The position numbers were made by a program, and so were the translations under genes. A DNA stretch of 64,000 bases from Catonia carolina (Eukaryota > Arthropoda > Insecta > Hemiptera > Achilidae). The notes beneath the pieces are model-generated. The model saw nothing but the letters and a program-made list of their open reading frames with translations, did not search any database and was not told the origin of the DNA. Every line of letters starts with the position of its first letter. Position 1 is the stretch's first letter. The DNA lies in assembly GCA_035578175.1 (NCBI GenBank), contig JAQMRL010000004.1:76807401-76871400 (forward strand), given 5' to 3'. Shown here piece after piece: positions 11,432 to 24,058 of the stretch.

Positions 11432-11962
11432 TATCAAGAGTAGAATTGCTCAAGCTAGAAAAGCCTTTGAAATGAAAAACAGCTTACTGACTACAATCAT
11501 TGATTTACAGATTAGGAAAAATTTCTTAAAACATTATGTTTGGAGTGTAGCATTATACGGTAGTGAAACGTGGGTGATAGGGGCTGTAGAACGGAAGAGG
11601 ATAGAAGCTTTTGAAATGTGGTGTTATAGGAAAATGTTAAAGATTAGGTGGGTGGACAAAATAAGTAATTTAGAGGTTCTTAGGCGAGTGGATGAAAAAA
11701 GAAGTATATGGAAGCATCTTACCAAAAGAAGGGATAGGCTAGTGGGGCATATCCTAAGACATCCAGGTATTGGGCTATCAATAATGGAGGGTAACATTGA
11801 GGGAGTAAATTGTAGAGGGAGGCAAAGATTAGAATATATAAAGCAAATTACAAAAGATGTAGGGTGTTACAGGTATGTAGATATGAAACGACTTGCGCAA
11901 GATAGAACAGGTTGGAGAACTGCATCAAACCAGTCGAGAGACTGATGACAAAAAAAAAAAAA
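11432..11962 (+). mobile_element. 5'-truncated LINE (RTE-like)
   Basis: Flanked by the direct repeat AATGTTACGA (11422-11431 and 11963-11972), with a poly-A tail. The ORF runs in frame from 11433 to the stop at 11945 and encodes the C-terminal domain after the RT: YGSETWVIGAVERKRIEAFE, then RRDRLVGHILRHPG, ending TASNQSRD. The first 30 residues of the open frame (11337-11432) are host sequence. It is very close to the copy at 59842-60800, so the family was active recently. The LINE clade is uncertain. Confidence 0.85.
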
Positions 11963-12131
11963 AATGTTACGACAAACTGCATTAAATTTTTGCTAATAAA
12001 TTTTTTTCGCATTTTACAGGTTGATTTTGATACGTATCTACAAGAAAATAATATTACAAAGAAATCAACATTCAAACTAAATGTCGATTACAATATTTAC
12101 AATTAAATGTAGTCCGCAATCAGGTTAATTT

Positions 12132-12916
12132 AAAAAATCTGGTGTGAAACACTCACACAACTATCTCTTGCCAGTGCAAACAATTAACAATAAACCTAAC
12201 ATTAGTAATAAAACATTACAAATAAACAAAAAACTAACCTTAATAAACATACCCTAATTTTAATCATGAGTGAAAGACGCAAAATGAAAATCGACCTCAG
12301 TTTGGCTTAGAAATACGGATAATCACTCTTTCACGCTAAACTAAGCTCTGTAGAGAAAAATGCTTTAAATAAAAGTTGTAGACCTATAAATTTGGTTTTA
12401 TACACTTTTGTCGTAAAATGAGTACGTACTAAGGCCGAAATGTTAAAAAAATTGATTTTTCACACGTTTTCGTGAGAAAAAAAACAGAAAATGATTGCTG
12501 ATTACCGCTAAACTAACCGTTATACAAAAAAATGTTTGAAATAAAAGTTATAAAATTTTTAATTCTCTACAACTTTAATTATATACATTTTTGAGGTTAT
12601 ATGCATAATAAAGCCGCAATCTTAAAAAACCAATTTCTTTACGCGAAAACAGCTTCACCAAGAATTTCAGCAAACATGCCGCCTACCCTATCTTGTAGAG
12701 CATAAAAAATTTAGTTAATCAGGCGATTTTTAAAAAAATCGTAGGACCAGTTTTTGAGAAAATCGCAAAAAAATGAAAAATTACACGAATAAACTACTAC
12801 TTCCGGTTGACCGATTTTGATGAAAATGTTCGTGTCGGGTCCGGTAGTGATATGTAACTTAAGTTTCACGTTTCAAGCTCGTACGATGTTCGTTCTTGAG
12901 ATATTTTGTACACACG

Positions 12917-12952
<36 letters not shown>

Positions 12953-13112
12953 GTGAGTGAGAGAGAGAGAGAGGGAGACAGACAGACCAATCGTTAAAAA
13001 CATGTTTTTTGGGTTCAGGGGGGTCCGAAAACGTATAGATCCGGTGAAAACTCGATTTCGAAAAATCAACATGAAAACAATACTTTCCTTCCTATATATT
13101 CATATAGGCAAG
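12132..13112 (-). mobile_element. HINE, full-length copy
   Basis: Left end AATCTGGTGTGAAACACTCAC, right end GGCAAGAGAGAGTAAAAA, with the (CA)n/(GA)n tract at 12911-12975. It is about 980 bp and non-coding. Confidence 0.8.
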
Positions 13113-13411
13113 AGAGAGTAAAAACACATGTAAACCAAGAACTAACCAAATTCAGCTGTAGGATAGCGTGGTTTCAACAGAGAAACACAGGCGGAGTATG
13201 AAACTGAAACTATTATATTATACGTAAAAATTTACTTTATACATAACTAAACTATTTTAAAAACCAGCAATGCTGTCTGTAGATGAATTTAAAACTAAAA
13301 CGACAACATTGCAATGCTATAAAGCAAATCCGATTTTGCGACGCGACCGGTTCAAAAAGCGGTAACATCGTCTCAAAATCGACGATTGCCGGCTCTAGGG
13401 TTAATGTATCA

Positions 13412-13441
13412 TTTACGGGTGGCGCACATAAAAGCAGCCCC
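13412..13441. repeat. Isolated DNA-transposon-type terminal motif
   Basis: ACGGGTGGCGCACATAAAAG, then CAGCCCC, is the reverse complement of a motif at 15929-15957 (GGGCTACTTTTATGTGCGCC). They look like the terminal repeats of one family, but face away from the transposase remnant between them. The rest of 13113-13576 has no recognised feature. Confidence 0.4.
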
Positions 13442-13576
13442 ATAACTTAGCCGAGATTGTATAATGTTTATGCCGAGTCAAGGAAATTTCCCCTTCCCGT
13501 GTACAACCTGCATGTTTAACCAGATCTTTTATTAATTTACTACCTAATCAATTAGCACCACACGAAATTACATATC

Positions 13577-14541
13577 TTTTACTTTCTCTTGCCTATATGA
13601 ATATATAGGAAGGAACGTATTGTTTTCATGTCGATTTTTCGAAATCGAGTTTTCACCGGATCTATACGTTTTCAGACCCCCTGAACCCAAAAAACATGTT
13701 TTTAGCGATTGGTCTGTGTGTGTGTCTGTCTGTGTGTGTGTGTGTGTGTGTGTGTCTGTGTGTGAACAGAATATCTCAAGAACGGAACATCGTACGAACT
13801 TGAAACTTGAAACTTAAGTTACATACCACTACCGGACGCGACACGAACATTTTCATCAAAATCGGTCAACCGGAAGTAGTAGTTTATTCGTATAATTTTT
13901 TAGTTTTTTTGCGATTTTCTCAAAAACTGGTCCTACGATTTTTTTTAAAATCGCCTATTTTACTCAATTTTTTATTCTCTACAACATAGGGTAGGCGCCA
14001 TGTTTGCTGAAATTCTCGGTGAGGCTGTTTTCACGTAAAAACGTTGTTTTTTTAAGATTACGGCTTTAATATAAATTTTAGCGCAAAAACTTATATAATA
14101 AAAGTTGTAGAGAATTTAAAAACCTACAACTTCTGTTTCAAACATTTTTTTGTATAACGCTTAGTTTAGCGGTAATTTGCGATTTTCTTTTTTTTTTCTC
14201 ACGAAAACGTGAGAAAAATCGATTTTTTTAACATTTCGGTCTTAGTATGCATTTTACGACAAAAGTGTATATAATTAAATTTATAGAAAATTAAAAGATC
14301 TACAACTTTTGTTTAGAGCATTTTTCTCTACAGAGCCTAGTTTAGCGTGAAAGCGTGATTTTCCGTATTTTTAAGCCAAACTGAGTTCGATTGTCATTTT
14401 GCGTCTTTCACTCATGATTAAAATAAGGTTATGTTTTTGAGGTTAGTTTTTGTTCATTTCTAATGTTTTAATACTAATGTTAGGTTTATTGTTAATTATT
14501 TGCATTGGCAAGAGAAAGTTGTGTGAGTGTTTCACACCAGA
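13577..14541 (+). mobile_element. HINE, full-length copy
   Basis: Starts ACTTTCTCTTGCC, TG tract at 13715-13762, ends GTGTGAGTGTTTCACACCAGA. It forms an inverted pair with the copy at 14912-15868 around a transposase remnant. Confidence 0.85.
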
Positions 14542-14544
14542 TTT

Positions 14545-14875
14545 TTTTTCCAACAAGACGGGTTGACTTTGTCACACATCTCGCAGATCACTGGCTCGTG
14601 TGCGTAGTGTTTTTACCAATTAGAGGACTATCTCTTTAGGCTTATGGCCACCGCGATCACCGGATTTGTCTCCTTGTGATTACTACTTATGGGGAAATTT
14701 AAAGAATAAAGTATACGCCCGAAATCCAAAATCCATTGAATATCTAAAGATCTCGATAACAAACGTCATACGCACCATTACAGCTCCTGAACTCCAGTCT
14801 GTATTTCAGAATATGCTACGCCGCGCTATCTTATGTGTACAAGCTGACGGTGATCACTTTCAACATATCGTATAA
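14545..14875 (+). pseudogene. Tc1/mariner-superfamily transposase remnant (3' end)
   Basis: The open frame 14666-14875 encodes MSPCDYYLWGNLKNKVYARN and ends ADGDHFQHIV. Upstream bases in another frame give WPPRSPDL-like residues next to PCDYYLWG, so the third catalytic Asp region (SPDLxPCDYYLW) is recognisable but frameshifted. Only the last third of a transposase of the insect IS630/Tc1-like type remains. It sits exactly between two inverted HINE copies. Confidence 0.7.
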
Positions 14876-14911
14876 TAACATCACAATATTAGACTATTGA
14901 ATAAAATAATA

Positions 14912-15696
14912 AAAATCTGGTGTGAAACACTCACACAACTTTCTCTTGCCAGTAGAAATAATTAACAATAAACCTAATATTAGTAATAAAACATTAGAAA
15001 TAAACAAAAAACTAACCTCAATAAACATAACCTTATTTTAATCATGAGTGAAAGACGCAAAATGAAAATCAACCTCAGTTTGGCTTAAAAATACGGAAAA
15101 TCACTCTTTTCACGCTAAACTAGGCTCTGTAGAGAAAAATGTTTTAAATAAAAGTTGCAGATCTTTTAATTTTCTATAAATTTGATTATATACACTTTTA
15201 TTATAAAATGCATACTAAGGCCGAAATCTTAAAAAAATCGATTTTTCTCACGTTTTCGTGAGAAAAAAACAGAAAATTGCTAATTACTGCTAAACTAAGC
15301 GTTATACCAAAAAATGTTTGAAATAAAAGTTGTAGGTTTTTAAATTCTCTACAACTTTTATTATATAATTTTTTTCGCTAAATTGCATATTAAAGCCGTA
15401 ATCTTAAAAAAACTTTGTTTTTACGTGAAAACAGCCTCACCCAGAATTTCAGCAAACATGGCGCCTACCCTATCTTGTAGAGAATACAAAAATTGAGTAA
15501 ATGAGGCGATTTTTAAAAAAATCGTAGGACCAGTTTTTGAGAAAATCGCAAAAAAGTGAACAATTACACGAATAAACTACTACTTCCGGTTGACCGATTT
15601 TGATGAAAATGTTCGTGTCGGGTCCGGTAGTGGTATGTAACTTAAGTTTCAAGTTCGTACGATGTTTCGTTCTTGAGATATTCTGTTCACACACAG

Positions 15697-15727
<31 letters not shown>

Positions 15728-15868
15728 GAATAATCATCACTAAAAACATGTTTTTTGGGTTCAGGGGGTCTGAAAACGTATAGATCCGGTGAAAACTCAA
15801 TTTCGAAAAATCGACATGAAAACAATACTTTCCTTCCTATATATTCATATAGGCAAGAGAAAGTAAAA
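14912..15868 (-). mobile_element. HINE, full-length copy
   Basis: AATCTGGTGTGAAACACTCAC to GGCAAGAGAAAGTAAAAA, CA tract at 15690-15726. Confidence 0.85.
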
Positions 15869-15928
15869 AAATTATTGGTATATTTGTAAGTAAACAGATT
15901 TCATTTCAATTGTGTTGCACTTTATTTA

Positions 15929-15957
15929 CGGGCTACTTTTATGTGCGCCATCCGTAA
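15929..15957. repeat. Isolated DNA-transposon-type terminal motif
   Basis: GGGCTACTTTTATGTGCGCC then ATCCGTA; complementary to 13412-13441. No matching transposase is oriented with it. Confidence 0.4.
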
Positions 15958-16029
15958 TTATTATATTTATTTGGAATATATCTTGACAAACCAAGATAAC
16001 ACATTAAAATGCTGCGATAAAACCTGTGT

Positions 16030-16186
16030 GTCTGTTCGCGAGTAAATGCCTTTGAACGACAGAGAAGGTTAGTCTAAGAAAAGCAGAGAAAAATCTTCAA
16101 GATAATTGGTAATAGACGGACAATACACGTTACGAGAGGAGAAGAATTGTACAAGAAAAATGAAAACTATAACAAAAAGAAGAATG
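16030..16186 (+). pseudogene. LINE C-terminal remnant
   Basis: Broken frame giving AFERQRRLV, then RKIFKIIGNRRTIHVTRGEE and LYKK. The spacing resembles the family pattern RKI(F/Y)G...RTNEELYxLY after the RT of RTE-like LINEs. It is degraded and short. Confidence 0.45.
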
Positions 16187-16947
16187 CAAATAATTAATAA
16201 TAAACCTAACATTATTAATAAAATATTAGAAATTAACAAAAACTAACCTCAAAAACATAACCTTATTTTAATCATGAGTGAATGACGCAAAATGAAAATC
16301 GAACTCAATTTGGCTTTAAAAAAAACGTAAAATCACACTTTCACGCTAAACTAGGCTCTGTAGAGAAAAATTCTCTAAATAAAAGTTGTAGATCTCTTAA
16401 TTTTCTATAAATTTTATTATATACTTTTGTCGTAAAGAACATACTAAGGCCGAAATCTTTAAACAAATCGATTTTTCACACGTTTTCGTGAGAAAAAAAC
16501 AGAAAATCGCTAATTACCGCTAAACTAAGCGTTATACAAAAAAAATTTTGAAATAAAAGTTGTAGGTTTTCAAATTCTCTACAACTTTTATTATATACAT
16601 TGTTGCTCTAAAATTAATATTAAAGCCGTAATCTTAAAAAAACACTTTTTTACATATAAACACCCTCACCAAGAATTTCAGCAAACATGGCGCCTACCCT
16701 ATCTTTTAGAGAATAAAAAAATTGAGTAAATGAGGCGATTTTTAAAAAAATCGTAGGACCAGTTTTTGAGAAAATCGCAAAAAAGTGAAAAATTAAACAA
16801 ATAAACTACTATTTCCGGTTGACCGATTTTGATGAAAATGTTCGTGTCGGGTCCGGTAGTGGTATGTAACTTAAGTTTCAAGTTTCAAGTTCGTACGATG
16901 TTCCGTTCTTGAGATATTTTGTACACACACACACGCACGCACGTACA

Positions 16948-16979
<32 letters not shown>

Positions 16980-17130
16980 CACACACAGACCAATCGCTAA
17001 AAACATGTTTTTTGGGTTCAGGGGTCTGAAAACGTATAGATCCGGTGAAAACTCGATTTCGAAAAATCGACATGAAAACAATACTTTCCTTCCTATATAT
17101 TCATATAGGCAAGAGAAAGTAAAAAGAAGT
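16187..17130 (-). mobile_element. HINE, 3'-truncated copy
   Basis: Lacks the terminal 45 bases with the hairpin (starts ATGCAAATAATTAATAATAA) and ends GGCAAGAGAAAGTAAAAA. It has a CA/CGCA tract at 16920-16986. Confidence 0.8.
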
Positions 17131-17420
17131 CTTAACAATTACGGTACAGAATGGATGACAACCGGTGGATAAAACAAATTTTTAAGAAACTAAACAATAG
17201 ACCTAATGTTAAATAGTTTAAAGAAATCAAAAAGAATATTGCGAAAACCGTAATAAACCGAGAAAACTTAACGAACCGAACCAAATTCAGACAACTAATA
17301 ACGAACTTTAAGGGATTCCATGAAGAGTAAAAACAGAACACCAGGTGGACAGAAGAAAGGTCAATAGCCTACATTAAGCGAATGCTGGGAACGTGAGCTG
17401 CCAAAAAAGAGCTTCCAGAA
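17131..17420 (+). pseudogene. Possible LINE remnant
   Basis: Broken + frame with DDNRWIKQIFKKLNNRPN and later TRWTEERSIAYIKRMLG. The WTEER...K motif resembles C-terminal tails of some insect LINE ORFs. Weak call. Confidence 0.25.
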
Positions 17421-19020
17421 ACGTATAATCACTTGGTCATAAACGAGAGAGTAAAACATGGTTAATGGATTATTAATTTGTTTATAAAATATTTAAAAGT
17501 TATCATATATATAAGAGAAGATATCTTAAAGTTCCTGAATTAAAGAATTTAGAATTAGAAGTACAATTTGAAACTAATATGTTCTTGATTACATTTTAAA
17601 CGTAAGGAATTTTGAAATCGGACTAGAGTGTGATTGTTTACAATGTACAGAGTTCTTGATACAAGACGTAGGAATTTTGACAGGAATGTATGTAAATAAT
17701 AGCATGTTAATTATACTGGATTTTGCACAGCCAAATATAAATCTGGACTACTTAAAATCAAACTGATTTGAATAAGGATTTTTAGTAACGCGTTTGAAGA
17801 TATTAATTAAACGTCGATTGGAAAACCGGTAGAGTTGTCTTAGTTTATAATTTAATAAATGTTTTATCATATTTATTTGCAACTCTCAAATATTTTGACC
17901 ACGATTAAACTTAAGTAGCGAACTTCACAGTTCTGAAAAACAGGTAGGTACATAATTAAAAGACATTAGGATATATTTCTTTCCGTAGAGTGAAGCAAAC
18001 AATAAATTCAACTGGATTAATTTTTATACTCCATAATTCTAACTCGTCACTCGAATATCTAAGATATAAAAGAATTTAAAAAAATTAAAATATTATGTTA
18101 CGTAATTAATGGAAATTTTTTTTGTAATAATGATTATAAAACAAAACTTAATTAAAAAATGTACTCACCGAAATTTAAAAATCTTCAGCGTTAAAAGTTT
18201 TTGAAGTAAAAATAAAAATAATCACAATACAAAAAATTCTGATGGCGTATCAAAACTATAATTGTATATAATGTTAACACATGAAATAATGTTTATATAA
18301 ATGTATAACAAAAATAATGACGTTGTAGTTACGAATTGTAATGTTAAAAACCAGTTAAAGAAGCGACATAAAAAGTTAACCTAACATACAGACACTTGCT
18401 GTAGGTCTACACGCGGGAAACACTACCAGCTGACTGACGATGGTTTGTGATATTACGCCGGCTGTGTACGCAGCGTTTGTATGAACTTAAGAACAACAAT
18501 TCTTGATTTTATTCATCATAACCTCAACTTGTTTATTCCACTCCATAAAAAAATAATATTCAATTTACGTACCACTTTCTTTGCTTAAGTCCAAGGTCAA
18601 TGTCCATTTAAATCAACAACATTCTTTATTTACCTTTTTATCTACCTAACAGTTTCTAGTACTTAAAAATGTACAAAAATTTATGCTAAAATATCAACCA
18701 GTTTTCAAAATTTTTGTCTCACGCAATGGAAGATGGTTTGTGACACTACGCCATTAAAATTTTCGTGTAATATGAAAATTTTAACGTAGCTAAAATGTTA
18801 GCTGTCAACACTAGGATAAAAACTACCTCAAATTGTAGCTGCGTTCAAGCTTAGAGTTTTTCTGTTTAAAGGTGAATTTTGAGAAGAAAATCAGGAACAG
18901 CTTAAGGAATTTAGTTTTGAATAGACCATATTTTAGCACATACATTCTTAGTTACTGTGTAGATATTGCTCTTTCTCAATAAATAATTTAGGCCCATGAT
19001 TTTAACAATTCGGTTAGAGA
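17421..19020. other. No gene seen
   Basis: 1.6 kb of AT-rich DNA. The motif GATGGTTTGTGA-AC-TACGCC occurs twice (about 18440 and 18732), but no element ends were found. Confidence 0.5.
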
Positions 19021-19022
19021 GA

Positions 19023-19110
19023 CCCGCCACCGTGGCGTATTGGTTAGCGCTAGCTTACTTAAGCAGAAGGTCCCAGGGTTCGATTCCTGGTTACGGTCTG
19101 GGAATTTTAA
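19023..19110 (+). mobile_element. S1-like SINE head
   Basis: tRNA-like: CGTGGCGTATTGGTTAGCGC (A box) and GGGTTCGATTCCTGG (B box). The tail is short and merges into a HINE fragment. Confidence 0.6.
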
Positions 19111-19114
19111 CGTA

Positions 19115-19313
19115 TTAAAATAAAGTTAATATAAGTTATAGAAAATGAAAAAAACCCACAACTTTTATTTATGCATTTTCTTATAGACCCTAATTTACCC
19201 AATTAGTGATTTTTCCGTATTTTTAATTTTTGCATTTTACTCACAACCTATAGGTTATGTTTTTAATTATTTACATTGACAAGTTAGAACCTTGTAAGTG
19301 TTTCACACCAATT
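19115..19313 (+). mobile_element. HINE fragment (3' end), diverged
   Basis: Keeps CACAACTTTTATTTATGC, GGTTATGTTTTTAATTATTT and the terminal GTAAGTGTTTCACACCA. It is followed by a TTTTAATTTTAATTT low-complexity tract to 19385. Confidence 0.55.
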
Positions 19314-19753
19314 TTAATTTTTAATTTTCAATTTTAATTTTAATTTAATTTTAATTTAATAATTTTAATTTTTTTTTAATTTTTTGGTCTTTTCCGTTAT
19401 CTGTATGCCACTATCAAATCCCAATTCCCTGAAGGGTTGCACAAGTGTTCATTTCTCCCATTCCCTGCCTTACTCAATACTCGTGCTGAGAAAGAAACAC
19501 TCACACACGCGTACACACGTCCTCCCTATCCCAGTGTAGAGTACTATGTTACACGATCTGTTGTTTACTTATTTTGAGTTTTTTTATTATTTTATAAATT
19601 TTTATTAATAAATTACTAATAACTTATTACTATACTTATTCTAATTGTTTACATTATATATTTTACATTTAATTATTCCCTTAATAGTTTCACACACAAA
19701 TTGTTTGGTTGTCACATATTCTGGGATTATGCATGCAATAACCTCCTTTCCTG

Positions 19754-20142
19754 CCCATAACAGACAGGAAAAGTGTCAAATTATTTACACTCAATCTGTT
19801 TGTTGCAGGGCTAAAATAAATAGTTCTGTTTCTTATCACATGGTCAGCCAATTGAATGACTGAATCATTTAAGAGCAGAAGAGGTAGAGGTGTAAAAGAC
19901 ACTAATCAGAGTTATCTCCTCTGAAAGTAATGAATTTCATTATACAGCCAGACCCAGTGGTGAATGAAGTGAAGGTGTCATTTGCAGAGTGGAAAATATG
20001 TGCTTTTCAGAGGGCCCGGCATGCTGATAAGCGTACTTTTCCACTCAGTGAGGAAGGCAATGGTAAACCACCTCACTCCTCGTTTTAATTAGTAAAACCT
20101 CTACAGGTTCAAACCAGCCTTTTGGCTGATGACCTAAACAAC
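19754..20142 (+). mobile_element. C element
   Basis: Flanked by AACCTCCTTTCC(TG) at 19740-19753 and 20143-20156. The flanks 19400-19740 and 20157-20430 share short diverged matches, in inverse orientation, with 22440-22625 (for example CAATTCCCTGAAG and GGATTCCCTCCC), suggesting an older unnamed repeat. Confidence 0.75.
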
Positions 20143-20433
20143 AACCTCCTTTCCTGAAGGAACTCTACAGCATCTAACTCCGTCCGAATACATATTATTA
20201 AGTAACTCTACAAAATTTATAGTACACTACTGCTTGACAACGATCGAAATAGGATTCCCTCCCTTCCCCACTTCTTCCATTTCCGTTCGCACTACGTGCC
20301 GGATCGACTACATTGGTACGCACCACACAAATGAGCAATTAATATGAATATCAATTATACTAGATTCTTGTTATCCATAACATTTCGTGCAGATTATGTG
20401 ACCACCAGCAGAAAGTCATTAGTGTTTCTATTA

Positions 20434-20566
20434 TTACTTTCTCTTGCCTATATGAATATATAGGAAGGAAAGTATTGTTTTCATGTCGATTTTTCGAAAT
20501 CGAGTTTTCACCGGATCTATACGTTTTCAGACCCCCTGAACCCAAAAAACTTGTTTTTAGCGATTG

Positions 20567-20607
<41 letters not shown>

Positions 20608-21383
20608 TGTGTGAACAGAATATCTCAAGAACGGAACATCGTACGAACTTGAAACTTAAGTTACATACCACTACCGGACCCGACACGAACATTTTCATCA
20701 AAATCGGTCAACCGGAAGTAGTAGTTTATTCGTATAATTTTTCACTTTTTTGCGATTTTCTCAAAAACTGGTCCTACGATTTTTTTTAAAATCGCCTGGT
20801 TTACTCAATTTTTTATTCTCTACAAGATAGGGTAGGCGCCATGTTTGCTGAAATTCTGCGTGAGGCTGTTTCTACGTAAAAACATTTTCTTTTTAAGATT
20901 GCGGCTTTAATATGCATTTTAGCGCAAAACGTTATATAATAAAAGTTGTAGAGAATTCTACAACTTTCATTTCAAACATTTTTCAAACAGTTTTTCAAAC
21001 ATTTTAGCGCAAAACGTTATATAATAAAAGTTGTAGAGAATTCTACAGCAATTTTCTGTTTTTTTTCTCACGAAAACGTGTGAAAAATCTATTTTTTTAA
21101 GATTTCGGCCTTAGAATGCATTTTACGACAAAAGTGTATTATATAAAATTTATAGGAAATTAAGAGATCTACAACTTTTATTTTAAGCATTTTTTTGTAC
21201 AGTGCCTAGTTTAGCGTGAATGAGCGATTTTCCGTATGTTTAAGCTAAACTGAGGTCGATTTTAATTTTGCGTATTTCATTAATGTTTTTTGTTCATTTC
21301 TAATGTTTTAATACTAATGTTAGGTTTATTGTTAATTATTTGCATTGGCAAGAGAAAGTTGTGTGAGTGTTTCACACCAGATT
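20434..21383 (+). mobile_element. HINE copy
   Basis: Starts TTACTTTCTCTTGCC, TG tract at 20571-20604, ends with the hairpin at 21360-21381. A local duplication of TTATATAATAAAAGTTGTAG (about 20932 and 21011) changes the centre. Confidence 0.85.
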
Positions 21384-21399
21384 TTTTTTGTTTACTATT

Positions 21400-22600
21400 A
21401 GGTAGTGTTGTCATAATATAACTCATCAAGTTCTTAATTTATAATGTTGATTGTTAATGTAAATAATTGATATGATTTAATAATTAAATGGAGTAAGCAT
21501 TATTCTTTATTTACTTGAGAGCAGCTAATATAAACTACGCTTTTACTTCAGTTGTACAGTGTTAGCGACCGTGCAATATTGGTTTTGTAGTCAGTGCAGT
21601 TTTATTATGTTTTGGGTTTAATCGGTTGTTCAATATTCAAATAAATTTGTTTCGATTAAACAAATACAGTGTAAGAGTGTATTTGTGATTTAAAGAGGTA
21701 CATGTTAAATAAGTGCAAATAATTATAAAGTAATAGTAAGTATGAATATAAACTGTTGTATAGGCCAACTCATTCCAAATGAGATGTGAGTCGCGTATGC
21801 GCAGTAACAAAGGAAGTAGTGGGGGGTTTCAGAGCCAGTCCGTTCCCAGTCACCAAAGAGTGAACATCCGTACAGTGGGTCAAAAAAGTAGTGTTTCGGT
21901 TTTGTAGTCCAGCCAGTTTCTTTAGAATAGTACCTTACATACTATAAGACGTGATTTTCTTTTATGCGTTATCGAAAACCAGTTTAATTAAAACAGTGTA
22001 ATTGTGTATAGATCTACTATTTAAAATAGTGTTTCAGTGTTAGTTTTTTTTTATCCGCGGCGGCGAGAAAAACTCATGTTCACTGTTAGTTTATTTAAAA
22101 CAGTGTAATTGTGTGTTTATTTAAAATAGTGTTTTAGTGTATTTAAAATAACAGCATAATATTTTATTAACAGCACTATGAGCGTAATAGTACAAGAGAA
22201 AATTACGTCTATTTGTAACTAGAAGTATAACAATAATGTGTGTGTCTGTGTATGTGATAAACAGCACACAGAACTTTGTAGGCAGGCTGTTCCGCACTGA
22301 CAAGTATGGAGAGCAATATACCCCTCTCTTTCTAAATATTTCTTTCTCACTCAGTTGTTCTGCGCAACTCGAAATTCATTTGGATCTTGCCGGCCTGTAG
22401 TAATGAGCTGTACCAGTTAGCTGACTATCCGAGCTTATGTTTTTGGGACGGTGCGTAATGCGAGGTGGTGTGGTTGAAGTGCGGAAGGGAGGGAATCCTA
22501 TTTCGAAACTTGTCGGACAGTATGTTGACTGTGCAATGGGAATGGAGTTGACAAACGCATGAGTGGGAAGAAGTGTGCAACTCTTCAGGGAATTCGGATT
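21400..22600. other. No gene seen; short recurrent motifs
   Basis: A 50-base segment with CAGTGTAATTGTGT and TTTAAAATAGTGTTT occurs twice (about 21990-22040 and 22093-22140). TTTTGTAGTC-CAG also recurs (21573, 21901). This might be the untranslated part of an unrecognised element. Confidence 0.35.
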
Positions 22601-22615
22601 TGATAGTGGTACAGT

Positions 22616-23021
22616 CCATAACAAACTGCCCATAACAGACAGGTGGAGTGTCAAATTATTTACATTTAATCTGTTCGTTGCAGGGCTAAAATAAATAGTT
22701 CTGTTTCTTATCACATGGTCAGTCAATTAAATGACTGAATCATTTAAGAACAGAAGAGGTAGAGGTGTAAAAGATACTAATCAGAGTTATCACCTCTGAA
22801 AGTAATGAATTTCATATTATACAACCAGACTCTGTGGTGAATGAAGTGAAGGTGTCTTTTGCAGGGTGGAAATATGTGCTTTTCAGAGGGCCCGGCATGC
22901 TGATAAGCGTACTTTTCCACTCAGTGAGGAAGGCAATGGTAAACCACCTCACTCCTCGTTTTACTTAGTAAAACCTCTAGAGGTTCAAACCAGCCTTTCG
23001 GCTGTTGACCTAAACAACAAC
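22616..23021 (+). mobile_element. C element inserted in a Tigger-type end
   Basis: Flanked by AGTGGTACAGT (22605-22615, 23022-23032). The duplicated bases include the TA and CAGT of the Tigger-type element at 23029, so the C element entered later. Ten extra bases (CCATAACAAA) precede the usual 5' end. Confidence 0.75.
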
Positions 23022-23028
23022 AGTGGTA

Positions 23029-23764
23029 CAGTAGACTCTCAGAAATCCGGACTAATGTGGCGGACGGCCGGTCCGGATTTCGAAAAATCCGGACTTCCCG
23101 GAGGTTGGCAATTTCGTCTTTATGGCGAATAATTATGACAATAAGCATTAACGTTTATCTGCTAATAATATAAGAGTGAGCTTCTGAAAAAACTTTAAAA
23201 CACTGTAGGCCTAATAAATTACAGTAGGCTACTGGTACTGTAATTATTCAATATACGAAGATTATTCAATATACCGTAATAAGATTCGATTGCACTCTTT
23301 GTAAGATTTGCAAGTTACAGATTTCAAACATGTAACAATGAATGTCATATATGTCTCAATTATAGAGTAATTACACGATCAACTAAATGAAATCTAAATT
23401 TACTGTAGTACGGTACTGTGCTTAGTAAAGTACGGTTCTGGGATTAAATAAAATGCCTCGTAAAATCATAAACATAGATTTTACTGAAACACAGAGCTCC
23501 CGACGACGCAAACTACTGTGGGCCCTAAATGACAAAAAATGTCATTTACATACATTTTATATACTACGCAATTATTATTAAAAAGTAGATACACACAAAT
23601 TATAGTGCTAATCGCATGATCGTTCATCGGGCCAATCCCATGAAAACTTTTTACTGGTTGTTAATTTAAAAGTTGTAAATTTTCAGAAAATAAAGTAAAA
23701 AAAATCATCGTCCGGACTATCCGGAGTCCGGACTAGCGCGATCCGGATTTTTGAAAGTCTATTG
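23029..23764. mobile_element. Tigger/pogo-type MITE
   Basis: Ends CAGTAGACTCTCAGAAATCC and (other strand) CAATAGACTTTCAAAAATCC with TA on both sides; subterminal CCGGAC repeats. Within it 23452-23580 is a 42-codon frame starting MPRKIINIDFTETQ, possibly a decayed transposase N-terminus, though I do not recognise it. Confidence 0.7.
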
Positions 23765-24058
23765 TATACAGAAAACGGAAAGACCCATTACTTTTGAACA
23801 ATAGGGAAATATTGCACTAAGACCAAATTTTGAATCAATAATGAATAGTAAAACTAAACAGACATGTAAAATTAAAAGAACCCAGCAACTTTTCTTTTGA
23901 TTTACAAAATTAAATTTATATAAATTTCGGTTAAAAATGTATTTAGAAAACTTTGAATTATGTGAATAATCGTCAAAAAATTACTATCATATTTTTAATG
24001 AGATCTCTGCTCCATCTTCGCCGTAGACGTCGTACTGTTCGAAAGTTTCGTATGATTT

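Noticed and set aside
11337..11432. N-terminal 30 codons of the LINE frame
   Set aside because: They lie outside the target duplication and are chance host sequence in frame with the LINE.
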